From NCBI RefSeq assembly GCF_002939385.1, contig NZ_MULI01000001.1, forward strand, positions 124,001 to 188,000: a stretch of 64,000 nucleotides of DNA. Direction: 5' to 3'. Under the pieces are notes generated by a model, which was not told the origin of the DNA, searched no databases, and saw only the letters and a list, made by a program, of their open reading frames with translations. Positions 1 to 7,283 of this stretch are shown here, piece by piece. Both the position numbers and the translations under genes were made by a program. The stretch's first letter is position 1, and every line of letters begins with the position of its first letter. Origin of the DNA: Streptomyces sp. MH60 (GTDB lineage Bacteria; Actinomycetota; Actinomycetes; Streptomycetales; Streptomycetaceae).

Positions 1-48
1 CATGCCGTCGAACACCAGGAAGCCCACCCCGTGCCGCCCCGCTGCCAT
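1..48 (-). CDS. DJ-1/PfpI-like protein, N-terminal fragment (cut by window start)
   Basis: Only the first 16 codons lie in the window. Read on the minus strand they give MAAGRHGVGFLVFDGM, a typical first beta strand and turn of the DJ-1/PfpI (class I glutamine amidotransferase-like) fold, as in isonitrile hydratase or GlxA/FtrA-type AraC regulators. The start at 48 is chosen because GGAGGA lies 4 bases upstream; an in-frame ATG at 63 is also possible. It is divergent from the haloperoxidase-like gene at 176. Family assignment is inferred from a very short stretch, so it is tentative. Confidence 0.45.
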   Translation of the reverse strand, partial: MAAGRHGVGFLVFDGM

Positions 49-142
49 GGCTTCCTCCGTCATCCGGTCCCTCGCGATCTGGTCAGTATGAGTGAAAAAT
101 GAGGTATGCCGGTTATCGGCGTAACGTGGCTGGCGGGGATCA

Positions 143-160
143 GTCGTACACGTCGTACAC
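143..160. repeat. tandem 9-bp direct repeat in a promoter region
   Basis: GTCGTACAC occurs twice head to tail just before the ribosome binding site of the gene at 176. The tandem arrangement in a divergent intergenic region could be a regulator site, but no partner regulator is visible. Confidence 0.35.
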
Positions 161-175
161 GCGGAAGGATCAGCC

Positions 176-1006
176 ATGGGCACGGTCACCACCACCGACG
201 GCACGAACATCTTCTACAAGGACTGGGGCCCGCGCGACGGCCTGCCGGTCGTCTTCCACCACGGCTGGCCACTCAGTGCCGACGACTGGGACAACCAGAT
301 GCTGTTCTTCCTCTCCCACGGCTGTCGCGTGATCGCCCACGACCGCCGTGGCCACGGACGCTCGGACCAGCCGTCCACCGGCCACGACATGGACACCTAC
401 GCCGCGGACGTCGCGGCGCTGACCGAGGCCCTGGACCTGCGGGACGCCGTGCACATCGGGCACTCCACCGGCGGCGGCGAGGTCGCGCGCTACGTGGCGC
501 GCGCCGAGCCGGGCCGGGTGGCCAAGGCCGTGCTCGTCAGCGCCGTCCCCCCGGTGATGGTGAAGTCCGAGGCCAACCCCGAGGGCCTGCCGATCGAGGT
601 CTTCGACGAGTTCCGCGCGGCCCTCGCCGCCAATCGCGCGCAGTTCTACATCGACGTGGCGTCCGGTCCCTTCTACGGCTTCAACCGGGAGGGCGCGACG
701 GTCTCCCAGGGACTGATCTATCACTGGTGGCTGCAGGGGATGATGGGCGCGGCCAACGCCCACTACGAGTGCATCGCGGCGTTCTCGGAGACCGACTTCA
801 CCGAGGACCTCAAGCGGATCGACGTCCCGGTCCTCGTCGCGCACGGAACGGACGACCAGGTGGTGCCCTACGCGGACGCGGCACCGAAGTCGGTCGAACT
901 CCTGGCGAACGGCACCCTGAAGTCGTACGAAGGGCTTCCGCACGGCATGCTCTCGACCCATCCCGAGGTCCTCAACCCCGACCTCCTGGCCTTCGTGAAG
1001 TCGTAG
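176..1006 (+). CDS. alpha/beta hydrolase, cofactor-free haloperoxidase (non-heme chloroperoxidase) family
   Basis: 276 aa, the normal length for the bacterial cofactor-free haloperoxidase/esterase family. The catalytic triad is visible: Ser97 in the nucleophile elbow GHSTGG, Asp227 after the VLVAHGTDD strand, and His256 in LPHGM. The oxyanion region HHGWPLS (28-34) is also typical. These enzymes act as esterases or perhydrolases; halogenation is a side reaction of the peracid they make. No signal peptide, so cytoplasmic. GGAAGG 8 bases upstream supports the start. The gene stands alone, convergent with the CGNR gene at 1031. Substrate cannot be predicted. Confidence 0.85.
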   Translation: MGTVTTTDGTNIFYKDWGPRDGLPVVFHHGWPLSADDWDNQMLFFLSHGCRVIAHDRRGHGRSDQPSTGHDMDTYAADVAALTEALDLRDAVHIGHSTGGGEVARYVARAEPGRVAKAVLVSAVPPVMVKSEANPEGLPIEVFDEFRAALAANRAQFYIDVASGPFYGFNREGATVSQGLIYHWWLQGMMGAANAHYECIAAFSETDFTEDLKRIDVPVLVAHGTDDQVVPYADAAPKSVELLANGTLKSYEGLPHGMLSTHPEVLNPDLLAFVKS

Positions 1007-1030
1007 CCCCGGTGCGGCGGCGCGGCGCCC

Positions 1031-1642
1031 TCAGGGCGCCGATGCCCGCCGGCGGTGGCCGGCCGCCTTGGCCTGGTTGCCGCAGCGGCGCATGGAGCAC
1101 CACTTCCGGGGCCGTCCGGCACCGGAGTCGAGGCAGAGCATCCGGCACGCCTCGGAGGCGCAGGCGGTCAGCCGGGACCGGCGTGCGCCGTCGGTCATGA
1201 GGTCGATCAGGTCCCGCGCGACCAGCGACAGCAGGGCCTCTTTGGTCAGCGTCCGGCTTCCCTTCGGGGCCCACGCGCCGTCGGCCGTCAACTCCAGACG
1301 GGGTGCCGGGGGTTCGGTCCTGGCCAGAAGGTTGACCAGGTCGACCGACTGCTGCCGCGGCCGGTGCGCGTCGACGGCGCCGGAGGCGATGTCGTGGGCG
1401 GCCGCCCGCAGCGCGTGGAGCGAGCGCAGGACGTCCTCGGGGTCGTACCCGTCCTCCAGCGTCACCCCGACGCCCCGGCACCAGGCTTGGAGGCGTGAGG
1501 CGTCGCCCATCCGCTCGACGGGGGCCTCGGGCCTGCGGCCCACGGTGGCCACCAGGTCCAGGCACAGGGTTCCGGCGTCGAAGCGAAGTTCCCGCGCCTG
1601 CGCGGTGACTCTTCTGCGGGGCTCGTGCCGCACGGCATCCAT
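1031..1642 (-). CDS. CGNR zinc finger (ABATE domain) putative transcription regulator 1
   Basis: 203 aa. The N-terminal two thirds match the ABATE domain layout (LCLDLVAT at 26-33 as the family's LDxxNT-like entry). The C-terminal CGNR zinc finger carries Cys161, Cys166, Cys182 and Cys187, with KWCSMRRCGNQAKA as signature. The family is treated as stress-linked transcription regulators, but few members have been tested. It is divergent from the ketopantoate reductase-like gene; a perfect 10-bp inverted repeat lies 8 bases from its start codon. No Shine-Dalgarno sequence precedes the ATG at 1642, so a leaderless transcript is likely. A second CGNR gene at 3606 has a similar divergent setting. 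Confidence 0.8.
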   Translation of the reverse strand: MDAVRHEPRRRVTAQARELRFDAGTLCLDLVATVGRRPEAPVERMGDASRLQAWCRGVGVTLEDGYDPEDVLRSLHALRAAAHDIASGAVDAHRPRQQSVDLVNLLARTEPPAPRLELTADGAWAPKGSRTLTKEALLSLVARDLIDLMTDGARRSRLTACASEACRMLCLDSGAGRPRKWCSMRRCGNQAKAAGHRRRASAP

Positions 1643-1650
1643 GGTTTGAT

Positions 1651-1672
1651 GGTAACCGTTCTAACGGTTACC
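1651..1672. promoter_or_regulatory. perfect palindrome between divergent genes (likely operator)
   Basis: GGTAACCGTT-CT-AACGGTTACC, 10-bp arms with a 2-bp centre. It lies between TTGATG (1646-1651) and TACCAA (1669-1674), which are 17 bases apart and could act as -35 and -10 for the plus-strand gene, and in reverse as overlapping elements for the minus-strand gene. A dimeric regulator bound here would block both promoters; the CGNR protein is the obvious but unproven candidate. Confidence 0.65.
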
Positions 1673-1688
1673 AAGAGGGGGCGGAGCC

Positions 1689-2618
1689 ATGCGTATCGCG
1701 GTGATCGGGGCGGGCGGCGTCGGAGGCTATTTCGGGGCCCGGCTGGCCGCCGCGGGGAACGAGGTCACCTTCGTGGCCCGCGGTGCGCACCTGGAGGCCG
1801 TGCGCCGGACCGGCCTGGTCGTCCACAGCCCCCTGGGCGAGTTGCGCACCTCGCCCGACTCCGTGGTGGGGAGCATCTCGGAGCTGGGCCCCACCGATCT
1901 GGTCCTCGTCGCCGTCAAACTGTGGGACACCGAGGCCGTGGCCGACCAGCTGCGGTCCTCGGCGGCGCACGGGGCTCCGGTGCTGTCACTGCAGAACGGG
2001 GTGCACAAGGACGCCGTCCTGCGCGGTCGGCTGACGGACGAGCAGGTCCTGGGCGGGGTCTGCTTCATCTCCGCCTTCATCGAGGAACCCGGGGTGGTCA
2101 GGCACAACAGCACCTTGCAGAAGGTCGTCCTCGGCCCCTACCGGTCCGGCCGGTCGGCGACCAGTCGGAGCGTGCTCGCCGCGTTCCGGGACGCCGGGAT
2201 CGATGTCGAGGAGAGCGACGACATCGAGAGGGTGATCTGGGAGAAGTTCGTGTTCCTCGTGGGTCTGTCGGCGACCACGACGGCCGTCCGCCGGCCGATC
2301 GGCGTCGTCCGTGCCAACGAGCGGAGCCGACGGCTCCTGTACGACGTCATGGCCGAGACGGTGGCCGTGGCGCGGGCGTCGGGGGTGCGGTTGGACAGCG
2401 GCTTCGCCGAGGACCGGCTCGACTTCTGCGACACGCTCCCCGCGGACATGACCTCCTCCATGCACAACGACCTGGAGAAGGGCAACCGCCTCGAACTGCC
2501 CTGGCTCAGCGGGGGAGTCGTGGACCTCGCCGACCGGCTGGGCGTCCCCGTCCCGCGCAACCGGACGGTGGCCGACATCCTCGCGCCGTACGTCCCGGGC
2601 CGGCCGGCCGGATCCTGA
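1689..2618 (+). CDS. 2-dehydropantoate 2-reductase (ketopantoate reductase) family protein
   Basis: 309 aa, matching the PanE/ApbA family. The N-terminal NADPH-binding Rossmann motif GAGGVGGYFG is at residues 7-16, followed by VARGAHLEAV, where the 2'-phosphate of NADPH is normally read. EKFVFL near 190 contains the family's catalytic Lys region, and the C-terminal helical domain ends normally. The family reduces ketopantoate to pantoate for CoA synthesis, but many actinomycete paralogs act on other 2-keto acids. Its divergent pairing with a CGNR regulator, away from pantothenate genes, argues for a paralog. GGCGGAG upstream supports the ATG at 1689. Confidence 0.82.
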   Translation: MRIAVIGAGGVGGYFGARLAAAGNEVTFVARGAHLEAVRRTGLVVHSPLGELRTSPDSVVGSISELGPTDLVLVAVKLWDTEAVADQLRSSAAHGAPVLSLQNGVHKDAVLRGRLTDEQVLGGVCFISAFIEEPGVVRHNSTLQKVVLGPYRSGRSATSRSVLAAFRDAGIDVEESDDIERVIWEKFVFLVGLSATTTAVRRPIGVVRANERSRRLLYDVMAETVAVARASGVRLDSGFAEDRLDFCDTLPADMTSSMHNDLEKGNRLELPWLSGGVVDLADRLGVPVPRNRTVADILAPYVPGRPAGS

Positions 2619-2631
2619 CCGCCGGGGCGCC

Positions 2632-3501
2632 CTACTTCCCGGCCCGGGCGAGGAAGTCCCGCAGGTGCCCGGCGATCTCCTCCAGGTGGGTCTCCAGGGC
2701 GAAGTGACCGGTGTCCAGGAGGTGGATCTCGGCGTCCGGCAGGTCGCGCCGGAACGCGTGGGCGCCCTCGGGGCCGAAGATCTCGTCGTTCGCGCCCCAC
2801 ACGGCCAGCAGCGGCACCCGGGTGTCGCGGAAGTACTGCTGGAGCCGGGGGTAGAGGGCGACGTTGGACGGGTAGTCGCGGAACAGCGCGAGCTGGACGG
2901 CGTCGTTGCCGGGCCGGTCGAGCAGGGCCTGGTCGAGGGTCCAGGCGTCGGGGCTGACGAGGCTCTGGTCGGGGACCCCGTTCAGGTACTGCCAGCGGAT
3001 CGCCTCGGGGGACAGCGCGGCCCGGGCGGGACCCTCCATCTCGGGGGTCGGGTCGTCGGTGTAGGCGAACAGTCCGTCCCAGAACTCCTTGACGAGGCCG
3101 TCGGTGTAACCGTTGCCGTTCTGCGTGACGATCGCGGTGATGCGGTGCGGGGTCCGGAGGGCGATGCGCCATGCCACCGGTGCCCCGTAGTCCTGCACGT
3201 ACACCGCGAAGCGCTCCACACCGAGCCGGTCCAGGAGGCGGACGGTCACGTCCGTGAGGGAGTCGAAGCCGTAGTCGAACGCGTCTGCCGCGGGCATGGA
3301 CGAGTATCCGAAGCCGATCATGTCGGGTGCGATCACGTGGTAGGAGTCGGCGAGCTTCGGGATCAGGTCGCGGAACATGTGGCTGCTCGTCGGGAAGCCG
3401 TGCAGCAGCACGACGGTGGGCGCCTGCGGGTCACCGGCCTCCCGGTAGAAGACGTCCAGGCCGTCGACGGCAGTGGTCCTGTGGTGCACGACGACACTCA
3501 T
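2632..3501 (-). CDS. alpha/beta hydrolase, haloalkane dehalogenase / epoxide hydrolase type
   Basis: 289 aa. The nucleophile is Asp104 in VQDYGAP rather than Ser, which places it with haloalkane dehalogenases and epoxide hydrolases. HGFPTSS (34-40) is the oxyanion loop, VWGANDEIFG holds the acid position, and DTGHFALE carries the catalytic His. The enzyme should be cytoplasmic. AAGGGG 5 bases upstream supports the start. It is divergent from CGNR regulator 2, with a 12-bp inverted repeat pair between them, and convergent with the reductase-like gene. Whether it acts on halides or epoxides cannot be told from sequence alone. Confidence 0.8.
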   Translation of the reverse strand: MSVVVHHRTTAVDGLDVFYREAGDPQAPTVVLLHGFPTSSHMFRDLIPKLADSYHVIAPDMIGFGYSSMPAADAFDYGFDSLTDVTVRLLDRLGVERFAVYVQDYGAPVAWRIALRTPHRITAIVTQNGNGYTDGLVKEFWDGLFAYTDDPTPEMEGPARAALSPEAIRWQYLNGVPDQSLVSPDAWTLDQALLDRPGNDAVQLALFRDYPSNVALYPRLQQYFRDTRVPLLAVWGANDEIFGPEGAHAFRRDLPDAEIHLLDTGHFALETHLEEIAGHLRDFLARAGK

Positions 3502-3504
3502 TGA

Positions 3505-3581
3505 AACCCCTTAAGTTGCCTTTGGTGGTTAGGTAGAGTCCAGCACTCCTGGGATAACCTGTCAAGCGGACTTAAGGGGTT
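3505..3581. promoter_or_regulatory. widely spaced 12-bp inverted repeat in divergent promoter
   Basis: AACCCCTTAAGT (3505-3516) is exactly mirrored by ACTTAAGGGGTT (3570-3581), with 53 bases between. The left arm overlaps the ribosome binding site of the dehalogenase-like gene and the right arm abuts a possible -10 (TAGATA, 3581-3586) of the CGNR gene. The layout suggests looping or two separate half-operators controlling both genes. Confidence 0.6.
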
Positions 3582-3605
3582 AGATAAGAGTGTTGTAACC
3601 TGCCA

Positions 3606-4145
3606 ATGTCGACGAAACGGTTAGGGGTGAAGGCGGTGGCCGACACGGCCGCGGAGGACGTCCTCCTGGAACTGCTCAACACGACCCCCGTCGTGCGGGG
3701 CGCGGTGAGTGACGCCCTGGGCACGCCCGCGGAGGGTCGCGCGTGGGCGCGCGGCCACGGCGGGAGCGGGTCGGACGAGGAGGTCGCCTTCCTGGTCGCC
3801 GCGCGGGACGTCCTCCAGGACGTCGTCCGGGGGCGGCGGGACCCCGAGTGCCTGAGCGAGTTCCTCGACGGTGTCAGCAGGGTGCCGGCCTTCGAGGGCG
3901 GCAGCCTGGAATGGACCCTCCGGGTCCCCGACGCCCACCGGCTGACCGTGGAACTGCTGCTGACCTGGGCGCACGTCGAGGCGACCCGGCCGGGACGGCT
4001 CAAGCCGTGCGGCAACCCGGACTGCCGGCGCTTCCTGCTCGACCGGAGCAAGCCCAACAGCGCCCGCTGGTGCTCCATGGCCGAGTGCGGGAACCGGATG
4101 AAGGCCCGACGGCACTACCAGCGCGTCAAGGGCGCCCAGGCGTAG
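3606..4145 (+). CDS. CGNR zinc finger (ABATE domain) putative transcription regulator 2, with a TTA codon
   Basis: 179 aa, with the ABATE region AEDVLLELLNTTPVV at 16-30 and a C-terminal zinc finger, LKPCGNPDC followed by RWCSMAECGNRMKARRHY, giving four Cys as ligands. The sixth codon (3621-3623) is TTA, the rare leucine codon read by the bldA tRNA in Streptomyces, so production is probably tied to development if the ATG at 3606 is right. No clear Shine-Dalgarno precedes this ATG; a GTG a few codons downstream would avoid the TTA codon. It is divergent from the dehalogenase-like gene and resembles the CGNR gene at 1031 in domain plan, though it is shorter. Confidence 0.78.
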   Translation: MSTKRLGVKAVADTAAEDVLLELLNTTPVVRGAVSDALGTPAEGRAWARGHGGSGSDEEVAFLVAARDVLQDVVRGRRDPECLSEFLDGVSRVPAFEGGSLEWTLRVPDAHRLTVELLLTWAHVEATRPGRLKPCGNPDCRRFLLDRSKPNSARWCSMAECGNRMKARRHYQRVKGAQA

Positions 4146-4160
4146 CGAGTACGGCCGGGG

Positions 4161-4979
4161 TCAGGCCGCCGCCATCGCCTCGTGCTTCCAGAACCCCGAG
4201 AAGGTGATGCGCTCCTTCGGCAGTCCCAGGCGGTGCAGGTGCCTGCGGCCCTCGGTGGCCAGGGTCGACTCGCCGACGACGAAGGCGTATCCCGCCGCGT
4301 CGGCGCGGGTCAGCCGGTGCAGCTCGCGCAGCGCGGCGGCGCCGGGAACCGAGGTGCTGTCCCGCCGTACGACCCAGGAGACGGTCACACCGGCCGGGGC
4401 GTTCAGCTCGCGGCGGTCGGCGTCGGTGGGGATCTCCTGGATGAGGCGTCCCACGGTGCCCTGGGGGAGCGAGCGCATGATGCTCGCCGTGGCGGGCAGT
4501 CCGGTCTCGTCGGCCACCACGGTGACCTCGGAGGCGTCCCGCGGGCAGTCGAACAGGATGCCCTGGTCGAGCAGGGCGAGCGCGTCCCCGGGCCGGGCAC
4601 CGCAGGCCCAGAGCGCGGCCCTGCCCTCGACCTCGCCGGTGGGGCCCCGGTGCACGACGAAGTCGATGTCCAGTTCGGCCGTCGTCCGGCGGTAGTCGGC
4701 CACGGAGTAGTTGGCGCAGTGCGGCCGCTCGTCCTCCGCGATGGCGAGGTAGGGCTGCCACCACTGCGAGCCGGTGAACTCCGGCAGGCGCAGGCCCCGT
4801 TGGTGGGGGAGCGGGAGGAACAGGCGGAACCAGTGGTCGTATTCCAACCACGGAAAGCCGCCGAGCCCCGGTCCGGTGACCGTGACGCGCTGCATGGACG
4901 GGGAGACCCGCTCGGTCCGCACCACGCGGGCGCGGAACATCTCCGGGTGCTGGGGGGTGAGCCGCCGAACCTTCGCCAT
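4161..4979 (-). CDS. siderophore-interacting protein (FAD-dependent ferric-siderophore reductase, ViuB/SIP family)
   Basis: 272 aa. The N-terminal half is a ferredoxin-reductase-like FAD domain (RARVVRTERVSPSMQRVTVTG at 17-37; CANYSVADYR as the flavin motif), and the C-terminal half is the SIP domain (AGYAFVVGEST, GLPKERITFSGFWK). These cytoplasmic flavoproteins release iron from imported ferric siderophores using NADH, NADPH or ferredoxin. It lies downstream of the GH3 gene, but a likely iron box sits over its start, so it is probably expressed on its own under iron repression. No Shine-Dalgarno is present; a leaderless message is likely. Confidence 0.88.
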   Translation of the reverse strand: MAKVRRLTPQHPEMFRARVVRTERVSPSMQRVTVTGPGLGGFPWLEYDHWFRLFLPLPHQRGLRLPEFTGSQWWQPYLAIAEDERPHCANYSVADYRRTTAELDIDFVVHRGPTGEVEGRAALWACGARPGDALALLDQGILFDCPRDASEVTVVADETGLPATASIMRSLPQGTVGRLIQEIPTDADRRELNAPAGVTVSWVVRRDSTSVPGAAALRELHRLTRADAAGYAFVVGESTLATEGRRHLHRLGLPKERITFSGFWKHEAMAAA

Positions 4980-4998
4980 GAAGGTAAGGCTATCCTAA
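4980..4998. promoter_or_regulatory. probable iron box (DmdR/IdeR operator)
   Basis: GAAGGTAAGGCTATCCTAA matches 15 of 19 positions of the IdeR/DmdR consensus TTAGGTTAGGCTAACCTAA. It ends one base from the SIP start codon and includes the stop codon of the GH3 gene (4995-4997). Iron-bound DmdR would repress the siderophore-interacting protein here. Confidence 0.7.
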
Positions 4999-7283
4999 GT
5001 TGCGTTCGATTCCGAGCCGGTGATCTCCAGGCGGGCGCCCGTCGTCCGGTCGGACGACGGGCCCGTCTCCAGCTCGACCACCCCCGGCTCCACGGCGAGC
5101 CGGAGGTCGCGCCCCACCGAGGCCAGCGTCTCCGGGCCCACCTCGAAGACCGCCTCGGCCTCGTCGCCGGGCGCGATGTCCAGGCGGACGAAGCCCCGCA
5201 GCTCGCGCACCCGCGGCCAGGACGTGCCCCCGGACAGCCGGCGCACGTACAGCTGCACCGTCTCCTCGGCCGGCCGGGCCCCGGTGTTGCGGACCGTGAC
5301 CCGGCAGGTCAGACGCGGGGCGCCCGCACCGACCCGGGAGCGCGACAGTCTCGGCGCCCCGTACGCGACGCTGGTGTACGACAGGCCGTGCCCGAAGGCG
5401 TGGCGCGGGCCGGCGCTCTGGTCGACGTAACCGCGGTAGCGGTGGTCCTTGCCGTTGTAGTGGACGGGCAGTTGGGCGGCCGACCGGGGCACGGAGACCG
5501 GCAGCCGGCCGCGGGGCTCGGCGTCGCCGAACAGCACCTCGGCCACGGCACGCCCGCCCCGCGGCCCCGGGTACCAGACGCTCAGCACCGCCGCCGCGGG
5601 CGCGTCCACCTCGGGCAGGGCGTGCGGTCGGCCCTGGACCAGCACCACCACGACCGGGGTCCCGGTCGCCGACACCGCGGCCAGCAGGGCCCGTTGCGCG
5701 GGCGGCAGCGCAAGGTCCGCCAGGTCGACACCCTCGCCGCAGGTCATGCCGGACGGCGTTCCGGCGCCCGTGACGGCGGCCCCGTTCGCGTCGAAGACCG
5801 TGTCCGCGGAGCGGGCACTGGAGCCGCCCAGCACCAGCACGGCCACGTCGGAGCCGGCCGCCAGACCGACGGCCGCCGGCACGTCCGACACCTCGTCACC
5901 CACCAGGCCGCACCCCCGCCCGTGCACCACCTCGGTACCGGGCGCGACCGCCGCCCGGATGCCCTCCAGGACGGTGATCCCCGCACCGGGCCGCTGCGGC
6001 GCCGTGTAGTCGCCGATCTGCTGGGACAGCGAGTCGGCGTTCGGGCCGAGGACCGCGATCCGCCGCGCCGCACGGGACAGCGGGAGCACACCGCCCTCGT
6101 GGGCGAGCAGGGTCACCGACGCACGCGCGACGCGCTCGCCCAGCTCGGCGGGGTCCGGCAGACCCACGGCCTCGGACCGGGCCGGCGGCAGGGGCTGTTC
6201 GAACAGGCCCAGGCGGAACTTCAGCGCGAGGACCCGCGCCACCGAGGCGTCCAGCGCCGACTCGGACACCAGCCCGCGTTCCACCGCCTCGCCCAGCCGG
6301 GTGAAGGAGTCGTCCCACAGGCTCAGATCGCAGCCGGCGTTCAGGGCCAGCGCCCCCGCCGACACCGGATCGCCGGTCAGCCGCACCAGCCGGTCCACCG
6401 CGGTGCCGTCCGCCATGACCACGCCCTCGAACCCCCACTCCGTACGGAGCAGGTCGGTCAGCAGGTACCGGTTCGCGACGCAGGGCAACCCGTCGAACTC
6501 GTTGTAGGCGGCCATCACCCCGGCCGCTCCCGCCGCCACCCCGGCCCGGGCCGCCGCCAGATGCACCTCGTGCAGTTCGCGCGGTCCCAGCTCCGTCGCC
6601 GCGCTGTTGCGGCCGCCGACCGTGGCACCCTGCCCGGCGAAGTGCTTGAGGACCACGGCCACCCCCGCCCGCCGCGCGCCCTCGACGAGCGCCCCGGTCA
6701 TCCGCGCGGCGAGGTACGGGTCCTCGGCGAAGCACTCCTCGCTGCGCCCCCAGCGCGGATCACGCACCAGGTCGAGTGCCGACACCAGCGCGATGTGCGC
6801 GCCCCGCGCGCGGAGTTCGGCGGCCGCACCGGCCACCGCGTCCGCGTACAGCTCCGGGTCCCAGGTGGCGCCGACCGCGAGGTTGACCGGGAGGACCGTG
6901 CCGTCCAGCGCCTGGTGGCCGTGCGGCATCTCCTCCACCAGCAGGACGGGGATGCCCAGCCGGGTGTGGTCCATGACGTACCGCTGCACCGCCGCCGCCG
7001 TGCGCGCCCCGTCCCGGGCGTCGAGGCCGTCCGCGAAGCCGACGCCGGACCAGGCGTCGGCCCGCTGGAGCCCGTACAGCGCGCCCATGCCGTCGAAGGC
7101 GGCCACCTCCGCGCGGAAGGCGTCGGTGAGGCGGTGCCCCTCCCCGGCGCGTTCGTAGGCGTCCCAGCCGTACATGCGCTGGTTGAGCTGACCCACCTTC
7201 TCCGCGAGGGTCATGCGGCCCAGCAGGTCGCGGACGCGGTCCGGCACCGGCGCGGCGGGATCACGGTAGCGGGGCGGGGTCAT
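4995..7283 (-). CDS. glycoside hydrolase family 3 beta-glycosidase
   Basis: 762 aa with the full GH3 plan: N-terminal TIM barrel, (alpha/beta)6 sandwich, and a C-terminal fibronectin III-like domain. Visible motifs are KHFAG at 213-217, DPRWGRSEECFAEDP at 175-189 and the nucleophile Asp292 in VVMADGT. There is no signal peptide, so it cleaves imported beta-linked oligosaccharides inside the cell. The ATG overlaps the stop of the GH5-like gene (ATGA), so the two are translationally coupled. It is the last gene of the sugar operon starting at 13486. Family members are beta-glucosidases or beta-xylosidases; the exact sugar is unknown. Confidence 0.9.
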   Translation of the reverse strand: MTPPRYRDPAAPVPDRVRDLLGRMTLAEKVGQLNQRMYGWDAYERAGEGHRLTDAFRAEVAAFDGMGALYGLQRADAWSGVGFADGLDARDGARTAAAVQRYVMDHTRLGIPVLLVEEMPHGHQALDGTVLPVNLAVGATWDPELYADAVAGAAAELRARGAHIALVSALDLVRDPRWGRSEECFAEDPYLAARMTGALVEGARRAGVAVVLKHFAGQGATVGGRNSAATELGPRELHEVHLAAARAGVAAGAAGVMAAYNEFDGLPCVANRYLLTDLLRTEWGFEGVVMADGTAVDRLVRLTGDPVSAGALALNAGCDLSLWDDSFTRLGEAVERGLVSESALDASVARVLALKFRLGLFEQPLPPARSEAVGLPDPAELGERVARASVTLLAHEGGVLPLSRAARRIAVLGPNADSLSQQIGDYTAPQRPGAGITVLEGIRAAVAPGTEVVHGRGCGLVGDEVSDVPAAVGLAAGSDVAVLVLGGSSARSADTVFDANGAAVTGAGTPSGMTCGEGVDLADLALPPAQRALLAAVSATGTPVVVVLVQGRPHALPEVDAPAAAVLSVWYPGPRGGRAVAEVLFGDAEPRGRLPVSVPRSAAQLPVHYNGKDHRYRGYVDQSAGPRHAFGHGLSYTSVAYGAPRLSRSRVGAGAPRLTCRVTVRNTGARPAEETVQLYVRRLSGGTSWPRVRELRGFVRLDIAPGDEAEAVFEVGPETLASVGRDLRLAVEPGVVELETGPSSDRTTGARLEITGSESNAT

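Noticed and set aside
106..1200. Long plus-strand frame over the haloperoxidase gene
   Set aside because: Arg/Gly/Pro-rich shadow of the real gene in a high-GC genome; no domain.
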